From the NCBI GenBank assembly GCA_030248195.1, contig JASAND010013672.1, positions 1 through 64,000 of the forward strand: a stretch of DNA of 64,000 nt, in the 5' to 3' direction. The stretch comes from Trissonchulus latispiculum (Eukaryota > Nematoda > Enoplea > Enoplida > Ironidae). The notes under the pieces were generated by a model. It was not told the origin of the DNA. It did no database searches and was given only the letters and a program-made list of their open reading frames with translations. Positions 28,030 to 40,000 of this stretch are shown piece by piece. The translations under genes and the position numbers were made by a program. Position 1 is the stretch's first letter; each line of letters begins with the position of its first letter.

Positions 28030-31000
28030 TCTCAATGTTTCTGATAGCACATCGAAGACAGCGTATTTATGTCTGTGAAAACCTTGACTTACGTAAGTGC
28101 TTGATAAAACTGTTGTTTTGCATTCTGAAGTAATTCTGCCATTCTGAAGCTCTCATTATTCAGCAAAGCAATACATAACAGGCTTCAATGTTCGCGCGAA
28201 TAGGGCGGAAGGAGGGAATTCCCTATTCGGCGACAAAGCTGGTTTCTTTCATTTTAGTCGCCGAGTAGATTCCCTATTCGGTGCACATAGCTGGTTTCTT
28301 TCATTTTAGTCGCCGAGTAGATTCCCTATTCGGCGCACAAAGCTGGTTTCTGTCATTTTAGTCGCTGAGAAACGGCATTTTTCCGCTTCAGCAGAATCTC
28401 AGTTGTAACCATGCACCGTGTATTTAACATTCAAGTCTTTCCCTATTCTACCAAGTTGGTTGCCCGTCGAGGGCATTTTCCCCCCTAGTTTCGCTTATTT
28501 TTCCGCTGCAGAGAAAATCATGTCAGAGAAGCTGCATATATACACAATGTAAGCAAAGCTAGCTACCGTTAACAGGCTGGATGAAAACGTTCTAGTTCAA
28601 CTGAATGTACTTGCTGAAACGGAAAAATGCCTGTTAATAGCCTTTGCAGAACTTTATACACGGTGCGTCATCTTAGGCTGGAAGGCCACTGTTCATGGCC
28701 TCTACAGAACATTATACACGGAGCGTTATCTTATGCTGGAAGGCCACTGTTCATGGCCTCTACAAAACATTATACACGGTGCGTTATCTTAGGCAGGAAG
28801 GCCACTGTTCATGGCCTTTTCAGAACTTTTTACACGGTGCGTCATCTTAGGCTGGAAGGCCACTGTTCATGGCCTCTACAGAACATTATACACGGTGCGT
28901 CATCTTAGGCAGGAAGGCCACTGATCATGGCCTTTTCATAACTTTTTACACGGTGCGTCATCTTAGGCTGGAAGGCCACTGTTCATGGCCTCTACAGAAC
29001 ATTATACACGGAGCGTTATCTTAGGCTGGAAGGCCACTGTTCATGGCCTTTTCAGAACTTTATACACGGTGCGTTATCTTAGGCAGGAAGGCTATTTTAA
29101 AACCAACCAGCACCGTAACCTTGGATATGCAGTTATATATTTATACATGACAAAAGTTGCTCTGCTCATTTTGGGCTTTCATTTAAAACCAAATTTGACA
29201 ACTTTTGGAAATTTTGATTTTTGACCAATTAGGACCCCTTGCCAGGGCGCCACAGGTCGCTAGAGACCAGTTTGGAGGGGTCCTCCAATGAGATAAAATG
29301 TTCGCCTCACCAAGGGCTTTCATTTGATACCAAACTTGAAAACTTTTCAAAAAATTGATTTTGGACCGGTCCGGAGCCTGGTCAGGGCGCCACAGGCCGC
29401 TGGATCCACTTTGGAGGGGTCCTCCAATGACAAAAAATGTTCGTCTCACCAAGGGCTTTCATTTGATACCAAACTTAGCCACTTTTGGAAAATTCGATTT
29501 TTGGGCATTTTGGACCGGTCCGGAGCCTGGTCAGGGCGCCACAGGCCGCTGAATCCACTTTGGAGGGGTCCTCCAATGACAAAAAATGTTCGCCTCACCA
29601 AGGGCTTTCATTTGATACCAGACTTGGCCACTTTTGGAAAAATCGATTTTTGGTCATTTTGGAGGGGTCCTCCAATGACAAAAAATGTTCGCCTCACCAA
29701 GGGCTTTCATTTGATACCAGACTTGGCCACTTTTGGAAAAATCGATTTTGGTCATTTTGGAACGGTCCGGACCCTGGTCAGGGCGCCACAGGCCGCTGGG
29801 TCCACTTTGGAGGGGTCCTCCAATGACAAAAAATGTTCGCCTCACCAAGCGCTTTCATTTGATACCAAACTTGAAAACTTTTCAAAAAATTGATTTTGGA
29901 CCGGTCCGGACCCTGGTCAGGGCGCCACAGGCCGCTGGATCCACTTTGGAGGGGTCCTCCAATGACAAAAATGTTCGTCTCACCAAGGGCTTTCATTTGA
30001 TACCAAACTTGGCACTTTTGGAAAAATCGATTTTTGGCCATTTTGGACCGGCCCGGACTCTGGTCAGGGCGCCACAGGCCGCTGGATCCACTTTGGAGGG
30101 GTCCTCCAATGACAAAAAATGTTCGTCTCACCAAGGGCTTTCATTTGATACCAAACTTAGCCACTTTTGGAAAATTCGATTTTTGGGCATTTTGGACCGG
30201 TCCGGAGCCTGGTCAGGGCGCCACAGGCCGCTGAATCCACTTTGGAGGGGTCCTCCAATGACAAAAAATGTTCGCCTCACCAAGGGCTTTCATTTGATAC
30301 CAAACTTGACAATTTCTGGAAAAATCTATTTTTGACCATTTTGGTCCCGGTCCGGACCCTGGTCAGGGCGCCACAGGCCGCTGGATCCACTTTGGAGGGG
30401 TCCTCCAATGACAAAAAATGTTCGCCTCACCAAGGGCTTTCATTTGATACCAGACTTGGCCACTTTTGGAAAAATCGATTTTTGGCCATTCTGGACCGGT
30501 CCGGACCCTGGTCAGGGCGCCACAGGCCGCTGGGTCCACTTTGGAGGGGTCCTCCAATGACAAAAAATATTCGCCTCACCAAGGGCTTTCATTTGATACC
30601 AAGCTTGGTCACTTTTGGAAAAATCGATTTTTGGCCATTTTGGACCCGGTCCCCGGTCCGGACCCCTGGCCAGGGCGCCACAGGGGTCCGGGCGAAACCT
30701 ACTATAGCCTATGCTGTAGTGCTCCTGCACCCCACCCCAAACCCCAAATAAGAGAGACCTGCTCACTGTAGATATTTCTGTAGAAGAGGTTAAAGTTGGA
30801 GTTGCGACACGGTAGGGCCCACCACCATCAGGGTGCCCCCCAGCCCCATGGATAGGTCCTACAGCGAAACTAATGGGTTCTTTAGATTCACCATATAGGG
30901 GTTCCTATTCGAATACAAAACCTCAGCCCAGCAGCTCTTATGCATAGGGCCCCACTCATGGGGAGCCTCAGACCCTCTTTTACACGTTAACTTTCGACCC

Positions 31001-34000
31001 CTGGCCAGGGCGCCACAGGGCACCGACCGACATCCTATATAGCCTATGTTCATATTCACGTTAGTACCTTCCTACATGCACAACATGAGAGCCCGGCTTC
31101 GCTCGCTCCGTTCTATTTCGAAGCTAATAGATTTTCGGACTTAGTTTTTTTTCGGGGGTCATTTTGGGGGTCCCCACCGGGGGGGTGGGGCCATCTGGGG
31201 GGGTCCGGGAACCGCGGAAAGTAATTTCCCCGGAATTGAGGAACTTTTTGTACAAAAAAAACCTAAAATAGTACGGCTCTGAAGGGTCTTCCGACCTGCA
31301 CCCCTGGTGGAAAAAAAATGGAGAGAAACGCGACCTGCGAGGGGGGCCAATTTTCATATCTCAAGATCTACCCGGCCGATCCGGCTGAAATTTTCACAGC
31401 ATGTACCCCTGCCCACAGGCTCTTCACACACCCAGTTTGAGCCCGATCGGTCCACTCCTCCGCTGGCCACAGACCAAACAATGTCCAGATTATACACATT
31501 GCGTCAAATTTTCCCGCGTTAGCGCTCCCCCTAGAATTGTTGTGGCGGTTGGAGAGGGGTGTGGGGGTTCAAAGGTTCAAACCCCCCAAGACTTGGAGCT
31601 CAGCCCTCCACGAGAAGTCTGAATTTTCTAGTGTTGTGGGCAAAAAACTGAAAATGTCTGGTTAAGGCCACAGGTTCATTCCCCCAAAATTTCACCTCCT
31701 ACACAATATATCTGATGCTGATGTATATTTAGTCCTATGTTTTGGCTGGTTTATTCCGTAAATTTTCAGATCGTTTAGAGTACTTTGGAAGGATAGGTTC
31801 GGGAATACGTTATCCACAACATGAAAATATGAGGCTGTAGTTGTCGAAACTGAAGAAGTTATTGTGCTCTTGCGGTTTCTACGTTTTCTACTTTTTCTAG
31901 CATTCTTTCGTTTTTCTTACCTTTGGCCTACGTACGTAAGGTATCTAGTTTTCGCTATTATAGATTTTGCTCATAAGGTTCTTTTAAACATTTGGCGGCT
32001 CTCCCAATTCTGACCTGAAAATTGAAAAGCAGACAAAATACAGGAAACTCTGGAAAGCCTTGTAGTTGATAGGGTGATTAGGGTGCGACGCTTTAGCACC
32101 ACAAACAACAAAGAGCAACCACATTGTGAATTAAATTTGTAAGTAAAATATTAAAACAAATAGATATATGGCGGATACACCAACCCAATCTCATTTTTAC
32201 AAGCACATTATGGCTAAAATATTTTTATGCATTCTGGCACTACGGCTCAAAGGTTTGTGCTTTTTCAGAAAAAATGTCGTGATTTCGTAGTTTGTGATGT
32301 AAAAACAGGAAATAGGGGAATAAACAATTTCTCATTTTGCACCTCCCCTTAAACATTTTAATTTTGCTGTTTCTTGCCTTGATTGTTTACGTACTAATTT
32401 TCAGAGGGAAGTTTTGGAAAGTGGTTGGCATCAAGGGATTTTCAATTTCTCTAGTCAAACTCAAACTTCAGATTACGATTATAGCCACGATTATTACGAC
32501 TATGATGACGAGTATTATACTGCTTCAGTAAGTGAAACTTGAAAAGCAAAAATATAAAGGTCGGTATCAGTTAACATTAGTCCTAAACAAGCTGGTAATA
32601 ATGGGTATTTGATAAGAGTTACCAGTCACAAACTATTTTGGGAGTCTGAAATTAGTAATTTTTGAGAAAATCAGTTTATTAGAAATGATGTACTGCCACC
32701 TTTTCAGTACAATGCTGGCTAAGTTCTATTAAACCGATGCACCATTACATTATTCACCTCTAGCAGTTCAGTTCATTTAGATTTATTTTAAATTTGAATG
32801 CAATTTTTATTTTAATTTTGACTGTTTTGCTTTGAGCATTTTTTTCTTAGCTACCGAACAGATGTCTGTCGTTTCTGACAAAATGAAAATTCGCACTACA
32901 GCGGAGAGACTGTTTCTTGGTGTTTTTACGCTAAAATGTGTTATATAATTCATTACGAACTTGCGAAATATTGTGTCTGTGCATTTAGCAGACTGTTAAG
33001 AGCCTTAAGAGCTTTTAAGTCATTTCCAAAAACAACCGTTGGCCAACATGTCCCACCATAGCACAAACAAGAGTTTTGGCTGATTCAGCTGTTTTGATAA
33101 ATCGATGCCATTCACTACTTAATAAAATGTGTAATATGAAAGTTCCAGGCAATTTCTTTCTACAGAGATAAAACGGGTAAGATGGCAGATACTCGAAACA
33201 GAAGCTGTATTAAGGGGGGGGGTACATTTTTGGGCCATTTTTTCGACTTTCTCCGATCTCGCTGATTTTCACATATGTTATTGTCCAAATAGTGTATTTT
33301 AACGAGTTTTTGAAATTAAAGTCGTAGCTCTTACGGTTGTCGAGTAATTTCACCTCAAAGTTGAGATTTCATGTGTTAAACATAGGAAATTTTAAAAGTT
33401 GTCACTTTTTCGCGTGCGCCAAAAAAATCTCCCGACAAACGTTGGTGAATCTGGACAAATTATACATTCAAATAACGCTGAAATATTAAACTGCGGTACC
33501 TTGGAATTAGAATTTTAATTTAGGCTTTTAAAATTTTTTAATTAATTTTTGAAGGATTAAAATTTGACTTGCTGCTCAAATCGTGTTAAATTTTAATCCT
33601 TCAGAAATTAATTAAAAAGTTTTAAAGGCCTAAATTAAAATTCTAATTCCAGGGTACCGCAGTTTAACATTTCAGCGTTATTTTAATGTATAATTTGTCC
33701 AGATTCACCAACGTTTGTCGGGAGATTTTTTTGGCGCACGCGAAAAAGTGACAACTTTTAAAATTTCCTATGTTTAACACATGAAATCTCAACTTTGAGG
33801 TGAAATTACTCGACAACCGTAAGAGCTACGACTTTAATTTCAAAAACTCGTTAAAATATACCATTTGGACAATAACATATGTGAAAATCAGCGAGATCGG
33901 AGAAAGTCGAAAAAATGACCCAAAAATGGACCCCCCCCCTTAAGTTGCTGATTTCCTTTTGTGCACCGTGCATGAATCATTGTAGCTTTCTTAATATTTT

Positions 34001-37000
34001 GTGTTTGAAAATTATTTATATATATTTTAAAAGCTTATAACGAGTAAATTCTGCTCGTTATGCGTAGCCGGCAAATAATACTTTTTTGACACACCAGTTA
34101 AATATAAACGGCCGATCCTTAACCATCGATTTCTCCAAACTGCAAAATCTGCCAATGGGCCAAGGGAAGTTTTTCGGATTTGGCTTCGCAGGTCTTAGCG
34201 ATCGAGAAAATCGGCCAAATACATTTCGCCAAATGCAGCTTCGCAATGAGTTTTCTCTCGACATCGCCTTAATTTTTGCATTCAAATGAGTTTACGATAC
34301 CAACAAAATTTGCACAAAACTTGCAAAAATTGCCTGACGCTCCTAGAAGGAGACAATAGACAATCAGTCTTTGAACATCCATATATTTTTCAAAACTGTA
34401 GAATCGTCCAAAATTTATTTTTGTACCATGATATGAAGGATGTGTGGGCCGACGGATATTTTTTAGATTTGGCTCAAAATTTTCGCTTCTGAGATCGACC
34501 AATGCACCGCGCCGCGAAATTTCGCTGCTTCGCATTAAGTTTTCTGGCGACTGGAAACGTTTTAGCCCAAATCAAGAAAAACGTCCCTCCGCACAAGTAC
34601 GAATGCTTACTCTCCCAAACAACTCCCGAATCTGTGGCGTAAGTTTTGGAGAAACCTGTGTTTAAATAAAAATAATCGTAGTTTTGCCAAAATGATTTTT
34701 CCACAAAATTTCCAGTTTTAAACAATTATGTAACTTAAGTTAATAGGCGTGGGTAATTGTGCAATGGCACGATGTATCCATCGAGTATAAATAAATCAAT
34801 ATTGTCGGAACAGTCGCAGTAACTTTGAATAAACTGATTTCCTCAAAAATTGAAAGATTTGGACCCACGATATAGTTTCTGGATACTGGCTTGATCATTA
34901 CAAATAAGCTCAATGGTTGTAAAGCAAGGATGTTTTAATTTTGTCCCCTCTTCCCAGTTAAAACAGCCAATCCAGTGTCTCGATTACGCACTTAGAGAAT
35001 ATTGTCGAATGGTAATTTGTAAATGGTTGTACAGCAAGGATGTTTCAATTTTGTCCCCTCTTCCCAGCCAAAACAGCCAATCCGGTGTCTCGATTACGCA
35101 CTTAGGGAATATTGTCAAAAACTAAAAATTTCTAAATAGGTTATTTCGTAAGTTTTAGCTATTTTCGTAAAGAATTGAAGCCGAAGAGAGCAAAATACCC
35201 GAAAGGAAACCAGCACCACAGACTGCTGTAGAATTAGCTTGTCATTGAAATATAAAATTTAATGTCGAATGTTTGCAGGTGTCTGACGAACCTCTACGGC
35301 TCAAGCGTTCTTCCAAGTCAGCTAGCCATTCTGAAGGCAGCCGGATTTCTGATTTCTTGCTGGAGTTAACGAGATCAAAACGAATACGGCATGGTACTTC
35401 TAGTGGTCTGTGCACTCATGATGAATATTATTTTATTTTACTGGGGGAGGGCACGGGCGCGCCCGGGGGGTATATGGTTCCAACACCCCCCTTTTGTTCG
35501 ACCCCATCGAGAATTTTTGGGGGAGGAGGAGGCAAAATTGAGTAATTTTCTCAGTGCATGAACCTAAAAATACGAAACATGCTATTCTGTGTCTAGTTTT
35601 AAAATTTTCGTCGCCCGCTGCGTTTTGCTATCTAAGTTTTAAAAAATTTTGCGCCTACGGCTACGGCGCTATTTTGTCTCAATTTTAAAAACTTTTGGCA
35701 CCTGTGACTTGTGTTCTTAATTTTTAGCGCTTGTGGCACCCTTGTGGCAATGTTCATAATTTCAGAAATTTTTCAACTCCTGCGGGCTCCGCCCCTAGAC
35801 GCTCACGCTTGGACTAACGACTATTCCCAAATCTCCTCACTTGTGCTGCAGCAACACGAAGCACTTTGTTGAAAATTGTTGCCGTTACCCCCCCTCTCCC
35901 CTAGCGGAAGAGCAAAATTTTTTCGGCTAGATCCCACCCTTTCAAAATCCTGTGTGAGCCCCCCAAAGTAGGTGCCACTTTGGTGCAAATCAAATTTAGA
36001 CGAAATCTGTTTTTTGCAATAAAACCGAACATTTGAACTAAAAATGAATAGCGCAAGGTTTAGCACACTGCATAGCAAATTTCGCCTCCCCCCAAAAGAA
36101 TGATCCTTTGGGAGACCCCTCGAGAATGATTCCCGAGGGGCCTCCTAAAGAGCCCCAAGATAAAATCCTTGGAATATTTTGGACATTTTGGATGAACTTT
36201 CAAATGCAGTAAGGATTTTACTTGACACTGTGATGAGCTCAGATCCGGATGCAGATGTGGTGTTATGCGTCAGTTGGAACTGAAGTGGATTTGTGGTATT
36301 GGCTTATATATGCGATGGTGATTTTGAAGGACCAAACTTGTACCGATTATGTCTAGAGGACTAATGTGCCTAATACATAAATTTAAGGTTACAGTGTTTT
36401 GGAAAATGCATACGTTTGTACTAAATGAATTGTGCCGAATTTGATAACAAACATTTGGATGTCTTTCGGAAAAAATTCAAATTTTATACCATTTTACATA
36501 AGAAATTAATTACTTTAATGAGAAAACCTTAGAAATTCTGTGAAAACTCATTTGACCATTTTTTCTATCGTCAGTTACGATAGCGTTTGTACATTAGCTG
36601 GGCGGGGAGAATGAGCTATTCCTTCAGAATTTCGCTTGTTAGTCTGTGATTTGACAATTTGCTTTGATTTTATTTTAGGAGTCCAAGTTTTGCCATTTGA
36701 ACGATGTTTGCGTAGCAGCGGCAACATGTCTGATCCCAACTGCAGCCGCAGTTACAATTTATCTGTGTTTCCAGCTTGGTCAAGACGCCGTTCTGGCAGT
36801 CTCAGAAACCGTATTAAGAAGTTTCGTAAGCGGCTCCAGTCTGTCAAGGTACTAAATAAATAACTACTAAATTCAAGTTTTTTAAATCAACGACATTTAA
36901 AGTGGGTCGCGGGTAACCGTGACTATATTAATAGTTCAGCATTTTGGCTGGTTATTTCTTCTATTATCAAAGCAAAATATCGTTCGCACTAATCGCTGTT

Positions 37001-40000
37001 CCGCTTCCCCCTCAAACTTGAAACTAGCAACAAAAAATCTCCCATGCTTGGGAGCTAAAGCTGGTTTGAAAGGCGCAAACACTGCTTGTATTTTCGAGTT
37101 TTAATGCGTGAACAATCATGGGAGTGGGCGTACGGATGTGTCTACGGTAATGATTTGCGGAGGGGATCGAGTACCATCGATCTTGTCATTATCAGGCGGG
37201 TTCTATAGAAGCCGCAACCCCTCCGAATATTTTCTACCCTTATAAGTCAGCGCCGTGCATCCCCATGCTCTGCTCGCTTAGGGAAGCAGTTTGTCTAATC
37301 AAGAGCACATAATTATAAGAGTATACCAATAGGCACCCTCTCTGTTATCATAACAAAAACTATGCTCTGTTCGCTAACGCCTGACTCCCCCTCAAATTAG
37401 ACCCTAGTGCTCCCCGCAAATCAGTACCTGGTCGAAACGTGGGTACGCTCACTCGCTCTACGTTTACGTGCTTAATTCGAAACCACATACAGTGTGTACG
37501 TGGACTTTGTGCCCGCTTCGAGCTTTAGACACAAACATTCTTTGAAGAGTTTCTTTAAAGTGGTGGGTTTAATTTGTGGGGGTTGGATTCTGCCCTTAGC
37601 AAGCAGAGTATAGTTTTTGCTCTGATAACAGAGCTTGCCTGCCTAGTGCCATACTCTTATCATTATGTACTTCTGGTCTGATTTAGTAGCGAATGCATAT
37701 GTTCTCAAGGTCTAAACGGGCACAAAAATTGAGACACACAGTTTTGATAGTTCGGAGCTTCAACACATAACGACTTCGAGCATGCGCAAATGATTATTTT
37801 TCTTTCGAAGAATTCGTTTAGCGTGCAGACGGAGGCTCAGCTGCATGGTAGCAGAGAGTCATGTGGTTAAAATCTCAAAAGCTTAATGCGAATAGGGAAA
37901 TGAGGGATCCTTGTTGGATTATGGGGATGCAGTATAACCTTTTTGTTGCCTGGTGCTTTAGAATGTAAATCAGCGCGATGAATCCGGAGCTTCTGGGGAT
38001 TCAGATATGCTGAATGTAAAAAGTTTGATAGAGGCCGGTCATTGTATTTGTGGCGATGAGCTGAGATTAGAACTGGAGAAACACAAGCAAAATCCTCCTC
38101 ATGTTAGCCATCATCCGCTCAAGTAAAGATACATAGTAGTTGGAAATTAACTAGCATTAGCTATAATTATTTCTGTTGTATACTTTTGCGTTACGTAGCA
38201 ATTTATAATTGTTCGCCAGTTTTTTCTACTGACTGCCTTTCTTAAGAAATTTGTTTTGCATTTCTACATATTTATATTGCCATTTATAATCGTTGAAAAT
38301 ACATAGGTCTTCCAGAAATTGATAAATAGTTTACTTCAAATAGGAATGTTTCTTTGAATTTGAAAATTAGCATCGCTAATTTTTTCTTCAGGAGAAATAA
38401 CGCAGAGCTGATCCCATCATTGGCAGTAAATCGTTCGACTTCTCTGGTGAATGATGAACCACGAAGAGGTAGACGTCCTGGACGAAGAAAATCTCGACGT
38501 CCCTTGAGGAGACCGTCCACACCTGGGTTTCGCTACCGACGTCCTCCTCGTGAAGGAAATCGAGCTGAGAAAAAGCTTTACTGCAATGTGCCCAGTATGC
38601 ACTGTTTCACTCACAACGATGAACATTGGCAGACTGATCCCAAATGGACATGTGCGTATCTTCCTCTTGTCACTTCTATTTCTAATGTTTGACGCCGCCT
38701 CTTTGTTTTCTTTTTCAGCTTTATGTTTGTTCGTCCTGAAAAATTGAAAAAGGAATAACCTGGATTCGGGAGTAGTCTGTAAAACATGACAAAGCCTGTA
38801 ATTTGCTACTTACCTATTTCACTTCAAAATTTTACCAAATCGTATATTTACTATCAAAATTTAAGCATGTAGTTCCAATACGAATTTCTGTTTAACGCAT
38901 TTTCCCATTTTTTGTCTTGATTTGGAATTATCTGTTTTGTCTGAAGCCACCATAGTCTTAAATTTTTATAATTTCTTTCAAGTGTTAACACCTGGGTAAA
39001 CGGGAAGACGTCGATGTCATCTAAATATCTCCAGGTAAAATTATCAAATTCACAGCGGACACTACTCCTATTCCGTTCAGAGAAACGTACAAAACGGCTG
39101 GGCGTACATAGAAACTACAAGTCATTCAATAGATGAATACTTTTTATTCTTAAACAGATTCGTCAGATCTCATAATAAATTTCTAAGTAGCAAGTGACTT
39201 GAATGATTCCTCATGCCTAAGCTTACCTTTAATAACTATGGTTTAGCAAAACTGATACAAATAAAATCGGTTAACTGTTTATTTGCAGTGGGACCATTCT
39301 GTTTCTGTCAAAATGTGAAAAACAACAGCTACTGGTGTCTCCGATCAGTCAATGAAACTCATAATTTCCTGTATTGCGAATTTGTGACTGGTTTCATTAG
39401 CTTCTATGACTTGAATGAAGATCCCCATCAGGTATGTGTGTTTCTACTTTCTCTGGGCCTATTGTGTAAAGCGAAGCTATTTAACTGACAAACACGGGAG
39501 AAGCTGTGCCGAGTCTTCGTACTAACCAAACTTATTGGTATCATCTGCGTTCAATCGTGTTTGCTTCTAGCTGAATGACATGGTTCCCTAAGGTGTGTCT
39601 TGTTTTAGGCCAAAATTTATGGGGGTCGTTATGAGGAAGGACTCAAAGTCCCCTTCATCGATGTATCAACGTTACTTATCGTTCTTAAAAATGTTAATGT
39701 GTTTCAACGAATTCATCTGCTTGGCTATAATGATGAGCTACTTTGTGTCAAATTTACCTGTATAAAGTCTCGGCGGGGTCCAATTACAGGTTAGAGTCTT
39801 GTAAAAGGTTGATCAATGATTAGTTGGTTTCTAAGTCCAGAATCATACTGTAGTTAGAAATCAGTCAATCAGTGATGAGTTCAACTCTTTGACAAGCCTC
39901 TACGTATTATTTGGAGCCACTCCCACCCCATGATTTTGACAAAGTATTTCTTTAGCCAGTCACGTTCTGGTTCAATCGCGTATAATGACAATGGCTAACA

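Noticed and set aside
29324..30335. Open frames of 189-200 codons on both strands
   Set aside because: They follow satellite B units and repeat the same peptide ([15 protein letters not shown]); no start, splice or domain support.
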